64,000 bases of DNA from positions 24,020,819 to 24,084,818 of the forward strand of contig OZ037768.1 of the NCBI GenBank assembly GCA_964035545.1, written 5' to 3'. Numbering within the stretch: the first letter of the stretch is position 1; every line of letters starts with the position of its first letter. This DNA comes from Bugula neritina (lineage: Eukaryota; Bryozoa; Gymnolaemata; Cheilostomatida; Bugulidae). This document shows, piece by piece, positions 58,160 to 64,000 of this stretch. Below the pieces are notes generated by a model, which saw only the letters and a program-made list of their open reading frames with translations, ran no database searches and had not been told where the DNA came from. The translations under genes and the position numbers were made by a program.

Positions 58160-61100
58160 ATGGAAAAAAATGGTCCATGTTGTATATTCATGTAAGTAAA
58201 ATATAACCATGGCTATACACCAGTTTTTAAATTAAATTATGTTTCTAATTGTTAGTAATCATAATGGAAGGAAATTCAACATATGGAATCTAATTCTTTA
58301 TTTGTTAGTGTTTTATGGTGTGATGTAAATAAAATCTAGTTCATGTGATAATAGGAGTCATTATTTAATCACTACTTCCTTTTTAGATTGAGCACACAAT
58401 GAGCCAAGTTGAACACTTTTTCAGTGGTTTGATATTCACAGTCAGTTGAAAGTGTTTCTGATATATTCTTAGTTGTGTTGGGCACTTAAGATGGGGACAA
58501 AGGCTAGGTTAGTTTGACTACTCAAGTATAAAATGAAAACTTTGCTATTCTCCTCTGAGACAAGCTAATGAAATGTTGCAGTTCTTGTTTCAATATCCTT
58601 GTTGGTTTGCTGTTAGTAATGAGGACATATTGGGCTGTGAGATAAATACCTCGTGTTACAAGTTATAAAATGGAAGTGAAGATTTAGTAATTGAATAAGT
58701 ATGACATGCGTTAGCTGACTGAAACATAAGCTGTTTCATGGAAGTGAGGCTATTTTCTCGTGTCATACTATATATTTTTTACTCAGTCTCATAACATGTC
58801 ATTGTGTTTCCCTAATCTAGAGCTCATATCTATGAATCAAAAGCAGGAAAAGATGAGGCTGAAGATAAAATTGTCTGCTTCAACCATTCCAAAGAGCTGG
58901 CCAACATGAGGTTAGAGGGCGTGACTTAGTCTAATAAGTAACTGTTTGAGATTATAGGGTTATCTCTTAGACATGTTTCATGTGGTTACTCACTGAGCTA
59001 AAGGGTTGTAATATTATGTTCTGATGTTAAAATAACCCCCTTTTTACTACATCCTTGTTCTAAATATTTAGGATCAAAGTGAAAAAATAACTTGAATTGA
59101 CTGAAAGCTCTGGGATTTAGCATCACACGGTGATACAGTTTAATTTACTCTTGGAATGGTCTAGTGTTGACATATTTCACTACACACAGTGAGATATTCC
59201 AATATTATTTCACTTGGTGGAGTTGTCCCTCTTTTTCAGATGTCATGAGAAAGTAGATTTCTTTCTACACAGACCTATAGTTGAGTACGTGGTGATATTT
59301 CTTATAATTGCCGATGCAATTCTTGTGACAGCGTCACTTCTCCTTGAAATAAAGATAATAGAGCAATCAGGTTAGAGTTGTCTCATCTCATTTAGTTTTA
59401 ATTTTTATTCACGAAATTTAATGTTGAAAGTGAAAGGTTACTAGACCCCTGTAAACAAATGCCATAACAGCATTTTCAATGTGTTTTCTAATGAATTTAA
59501 CAGTGAAAAACTGACTTGAAATCAAGTCATATATTTCAATATATCATAAGAAATAACGATGACATAAATTGTTTTACTCTGCACACTGAACTTGTGTGAG
59601 AATTGAAATGAAATGGAAATGAGGAGTATACATTGAACAGCTGTTATTTTAGGGAGTTTGTGTGGGGTAAGTTTCTATGACAACCATGACTCATATTTCT
59701 ATTACACTGGCTAGGAACATTCCAGAAGTATTCTCATTAAACTGCCTTCTTTTTATTTGCGTTTCATGTTATATTTCGAGGCTGAAATTATCAACTGGCT
59801 GTAATTTTATTTGCTATCAACTTATGCTGCTTTAAAAGTTGCAAACATTGTATTTCTGTAGTCGGCATTATTTCTGAGCAAACTCATGGTACTTTGTTTC
59901 AAGTTGAAACAATATTTTGTAACGAAGCTGAAATAAAATGTCGACTGATACACCGCCCTCTGGTGGACATCAATTCTCTAATCTAATTGAGGATATTGTT
60001 TGGCAGCATTGTGATTTCTAACCTGATTCAGACAACTTTGTAGAAAGTGCCCCGCTGTGCTTGTCTTTATTATTTAATGCAACTTGACCTTGACATGACC
60101 TTGATGTGACCTCTGTCACTAACTTTCTCAAACAAACATCTTTTACTTCTTATAAGTTTCACGCTAACATTTTTTTGAAAAAGTTGATCAGAATGACAAA
60201 CTTTTCTGTAGCTACTCCTATTTATCTCTTTCTATTAGTACCTCACGCACTCGATAGTCACCGTTACGAATCTCCTGTCTTACTGTAGCTGAAGATGCTG
60301 TGACAGCCACCACCACCACCGCATCAGGAGCCACAACTCCTCATTCCGCTAGTCATAGTAGTCTAGATGTGGCCGCAGAAGCCCTGCACATTAGCAGCTT
60401 AGTCATTCTCACTCTCTTTCTTATTGAGGTAGGAAAGATTCATCTGTTTGCTGTGTTTGGTTGGCGTGTAAAACTCTGACATTCTGATATTGATGTGTTA
60501 CTTTGCAGATATTTCTCAAGTTGTATGGACAAAGAGAGAAATTCTTTAAGAGGAAGTTGCAAGTGGTAGATAGCTTTATAGTGGCGATATCGTTTGGCCT
60601 TGACATTGCGGTGCTGATCATCAATGATATTGACTCTAGTATTATCAACGGTCTCGGCCTCATCATCATTCTACGACTCTGGAGATTTGTGCGGATAGTA
60701 AATGGTAGGTGTTTATGGTATGTAGGAGTGGAACCAGCAGTGGGTGGTGTGTAGGGGTGTAGCCAGCAGTGTGTGGTATGTAGGGGTGTAGCCAGCAGTG
60801 TGTGGTTTGTAGGGGTGGATTCAGGGTCTCTAACCATTATATCACAGCATATATCTGGAATAGTATACATTTGTTTTCATTCAATTAGATTCCACAGTTT
60901 CAATTCTATATGATTAAATACAGTATCTGTAGAAGTGAGAATCATCATGTGTCACATTCATCATCTGCCTGTCAGCATGTGTCATATTCACCACCTGCAG
61001 CTGCCTGTCACCATGTGTCACATCCACCACCTGCAGCTGCCTGTCACCATGTGTCACATCCACCACCTGCAGCTACCTGTCACCATGTGTTTCTGTCTTC

Positions 61101-63171
61101 TGCAGGTGCTGTCGTAGCGACTAAAGAGAAGCTGTCAGAGGAAATGCATGAAGTTAAAAGACATAACGCTGAACTCACAGAGCGAAATGCAGAACTCGAG
61201 GTAACTACGGCAACCTCCCTAACAACACATTGTTTGACTACCAGCAGTGTATAGTAGTACCTGAATATAGTCAACAGTGTATAGTAGTACTTGAATATAG
61301 TCAACAGTGTATAGTCATACCTGAATATAGTCAACAGTGTATAGTAGTACCTGGATATAGTCAACAGTGTATAGTAGTACCTGAATATAGTCAACAGTGT
61401 ATAGTAGTACCTGGATATAGTCAACAGTGTATAGTAGTACCTGAATATAGTCAACAGTGTATAGTAGTACCTGAATATAGTTAGACTCTCTCATTCCCTT
61501 AGATTGTCACAGCTCTTCTCGATTTGTGACCAAGTTGCAGTTTATTCAAGGGTTGTGTTCTCTGTGTGAAGTGTGTAAGAGAGTGGGTGACTCCCAACAC
61601 CTCAATGTAAAAGCTCTGCTCTGTATTACAGCTGGCGATAGAGAACAAGGAGAAGGAAATAGACTTCCTGAAAGGGAGGTTGGCGAGATACGAGCCAATA
61701 GACATGGTGCCCACCGGCTCTACCCGACTTCCTGCGTGTTAGTATATTTCCTGTTTTACATTCTACCAGGATGGGGGGGGGTAAAAATGTGCCCTCGATG
61801 TGTTATGATAGCATGAGTGATACTTTGTGTAAACAATAGTGACTGCTTTAGTTAGTAAAGTGTTGTTTGAACATTTCACTCTCTCATCACCCTCAGGCTT
61901 GAATACAGCAATCTAAGGCTATAGTTCAACAGGATGGAGGTGGGGAGGGAGGCTGATGTAAGGAAGATATTATTAAAGCTCTAAACTGATACAAATCACA
62001 AGCTAGCAGTTGACAGTCTGTAGTGTGAAAAGAGTGAACTTATCAGCTGCTCTGATTACAATAACATTTCTATTACACAGTCTTATCTGTTACATCTTTC
62101 CCAGCTTCCTTCATAACTGACAGCACCTTATCTGAACATGTGATTCCTTGTCACAGCATAATTGTTTAAACACTGCTGTTCTTATTGCAATAATTCTTGT
62201 AGGGGGGGGGGGGTTGTGACATTCGCATTGTTTACATTGACTCACAGTCTATGCTTTCCTGTAGCCTGTGAACTCAACTTTACTTTATGTGAGGAAGGTA
62301 GGCCTCTCAGCTATTGTAGAGGTTGACGTATGCCCTCATGACATCACCAGTGACCTAAATAATCTGCTGCTTGCAGTCTATTTCAATTCCAAACGTTAAA
62401 TATTTTCCAACTGTTGTTAGATCTGCCAGAGACGAGGGAATTCCCCAAACAGGTGCTGGGAGATGTTACGGATGACGAGGACTACAGGGTGCAGGGTTTC
62501 GCAGGTCAGTTGATTGTTTCCTTTTTTACCAAAGAGTGGTGGTTCGCTGGTGGGTGTGGAGGTGTAGGTTTCGCTTAACTTGAGTTTCTGTTTGTGTGGC
62601 GTGACAAGAGCATTGCTAGCTCGTAAGTTGAATTATTACCTTGTAGACGTGCACCATACGACAGGGAAGCCCAGAATTACTCTAAGTACTGCAGGTACGG
62701 CTTTCCAGGCCTACCAGCCCGGAGCCACGTACCAGCCCACCAGCCAGTACCCCACCGAGCAGCTCCACAGATCCCCCAACGCTGTCGGCAGCAGTGCCAG
62801 ACTAGGCAGTGGTGGAGAAACTGGTGGGGGCTATAGGGGGACTGAGGAGCCAGGAGTGGAGACAGCTGATGAATCAGATGTTGTGTCTATAAAACCTGCC
62901 AAATACAGGAGTGGAAATACCTTTACAGTGAAAAAGGTGAGTAAGGGGGTGGGGGGAGTGTGGTTATTGAAAGGTGGAGGGGGCGTGGTTATTGAGAGGT
63001 GGAGGGGGCGTGGTTATTGAAAGGTGGAGGGGGGGCGTGGTTATTGAAAACTAGATATTTTGTATCTAGATAATAAAACTGGTTTATTGAGCTATTAATA
63101 GCAACACATTGCCTGCTGCCTACATAATGTTTATATTTCTGTAGGATGGAGTTCCAATGACCTCTTTATGA
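58160..63171 (+). CDS. HVCN1: Voltage-gated proton channel (Hv1 family)
   Basis: Hv1 is a dimeric voltage-sensor protein that lets protons leave the cell. Exons: 58160-58191 (tentative first exon), 58821-58910, 59240-59370, 60289-60428, 60509-60704, 61106-61200, 61632-61737, 62421-62504, 62647-62936, 63145-63171; 396 residues. Four membrane helices are seen. S1 has the selectivity aspartate D66 (IIADAILV). S2 ends LFLIEIFLKLYG (E131, K135). S3 is VVDSFIVAISFGLDIAVL (D152, D163). S4 is ILRLWRFVRIVNG with arginines 187, 190 and 193. A Thr/Ser-rich S1-S2 loop, a C-terminal coiled coil (about 200-250), a disordered Gln/Pro/Tyr-rich tail and a terminal MTSL follow. The tail ending fits a class I PDZ ligand. 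The N-terminus is short, and the first exon rests on phase, a good donor (CAT|GTAAGT) and an ATG only. The exon 7 donor is GTTAGT. Confidence 0.92.
59371..60288. other. HVCN1 intron 3
   Basis: A 918-base single-copy intron between the S1 exon and the loop/S2 exon. No feature is visible. Confidence 0.65.
60705..60822. repeat. ~29-bp tandem repeat at HVCN1 exon 5 donor
   Basis: Copies of GCCAGCAGTGTGTGGTATGT then AGGGGTGTA begin within about 15 bases of the donor (AATG|GTAGGTG). Confidence 0.88.
60945..61105. repeat. 36-bp repeat running into HVCN1 exon 6 acceptor
   Basis: Four copies of CATGTGTCACATCCACCACC then TGCAGCTGCCTGTCAC; a degenerate last copy ends in the real acceptor TTCTGCAG. The internal units also offer CTGCAG acceptors. 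Confidence 0.9.
61241..61482. repeat. Minisatellite, 30-bp unit, HVCN1 intron 6
   Basis: Eight copies of CAGTGTATAGTAGTACCTGA then ATATAGTCAA. Confidence 0.94.
62940..63050. repeat. ~25-bp G-rich repeat, HVCN1 intron 9
   Basis: Four copies of GTGGTTATTGAAAGGTGGAG plus GGGGC start immediately after the exon 9 donor. The plus strand is strongly G-rich and could form G-quadruplexes. Confidence 0.9.
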
Positions 63172-64000
63172 GCTACAAATTAACTGTAGACCTCGCTGTC
63201 ACCGTCCAATCTATTGTCTATTCTCTGACTTATGATCAGAAATCATACTTGGTCTTCCATCATGTGTCTAATTATGTTTCTTTAATAAACTTTTTGTATT
63301 TACTACATGAAAAAGAAGACAACTTCACTTATTATTTGCATAATATTATGTTTACACTCTTTTATCATTGTAAATAATTTGTTCTAATCATATCAAGTAT
63401 TTATGTATTATCTATGGCTGTGACTGATATTATTTACCACAATGAGATTGATTTAGTTCATGTTGCAAGAAAATTTCATTATACTTTTTTATTATTATTA
63501 ACAATTTTATGCTGTGTTGAAAGAACTTTATTTAACTGTGAATCATCATGATAATAATATACGATTATATAATCACTATAATCTGTGTCGTGAATTTGCT
63601 CAAGGAAAATAAAAGTTAACACAATATATCATAACAGATTTAAAATTGTCTTCACATAATAGTAGGCTGCAGAGAGTTGACAGTTTATAGACTGATTATT
63701 TGACTGTGATTTTGTGCCGATCTAATACTCTGGTACTTAGTCTAATATTGGGATGCTAAACTTTATTGAGTTTAGCCACATTATTTTATTGAAACATTTC
63801 ATTGCAGCTTTCGGTCATCAAATTTTAAATAATTCAATTGTCAAGAAAAACAGTCAAACCTTTCTCCCAGAAATAAATTATTTATGTTTGCTATTTTTAT
63901 AATTTTTTTAGTACCATGATATAACTTAAATTTTAATTATATAGCAATAGACATGTTATAATGGGAAAGCTATAAAAGTATAAAGTAAATAAAACCACCA
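63172..64000. other. HVCN1 3' UTR and downstream DNA
   Basis: The stop at 63169-63171 is followed by an AATAAA at 63284-63289, a plausible poly(A) signal. The rest is AT-rich with no further gene. Confidence 0.6.

Overview
The window is animal (invertebrate) nuclear DNA. It is AT-rich, every multi-exon gene is cut by GT-AG introns, and the introns are full of micro- and minisatellites. Gene content (Islet, SCAPER, ETFA, selenocysteine lyase, a voltage-gated proton channel) is bilaterian-like. One repeat resembles the V-domain tRNA-derived SINEs of aquatic animals. A mollusc or other spiralian is my guess, but the sequence alone does not fix the phylum.

Layout. 1-4.3 kb: no gene, one tRNA-derived SINE relic. 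4.3-14.3 kb (+): a 16-exon gene for a secreted 726-residue protein I cannot name, with a single-exon rhodopsin-type GPCR (7.8-8.7 kb, -) nested in its fifth intron. 14.7-16.1 kb (-): two-exon selenocysteine lyase, tail-to-tail with the secreted-protein gene. 16.1-19.8 kb: gene-free, cryptically simple AT-rich DNA. 19.8-36.1 kb (+): complete 29-exon SCAPER. 37.9-45.6 kb (-): complete six-exon Islet LIM-homeobox gene, tail-to-tail with SCAPER. 45.6-51.7 kb: gene-free, with a V-domain-like SINE. 51.7-56.6 kb (-): complete nine-exon ETFA. 58.2-63.2 kb (+): ten-exon HVCN1-type proton channel, divergent from ETFA. All spliced models were built by hand, and each keeps an open frame from exon to exon and to its stop codon.

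The genes do not form a pathway. Their arrangement is the main signal: SCAPER, Islet and ETFA are neighbours, as ETFA-ISL2-SCAPER are in human (recalled, not looked up). SCAPER introns are known from other animals as hosts of Islet enhancers, so the non-repetitive parts of these introns are candidate regulatory DNA.

The second theme is intron structure. Many introns in SCAPER, HVCN1 and ETFA consist partly or wholly of tandem repeats, and in several the repeat unit contains a copy of the real splice donor or acceptor. The clearest case is the intron at 32365-32707: five bases followed by eight near-identical units, each ending in the same acceptor.
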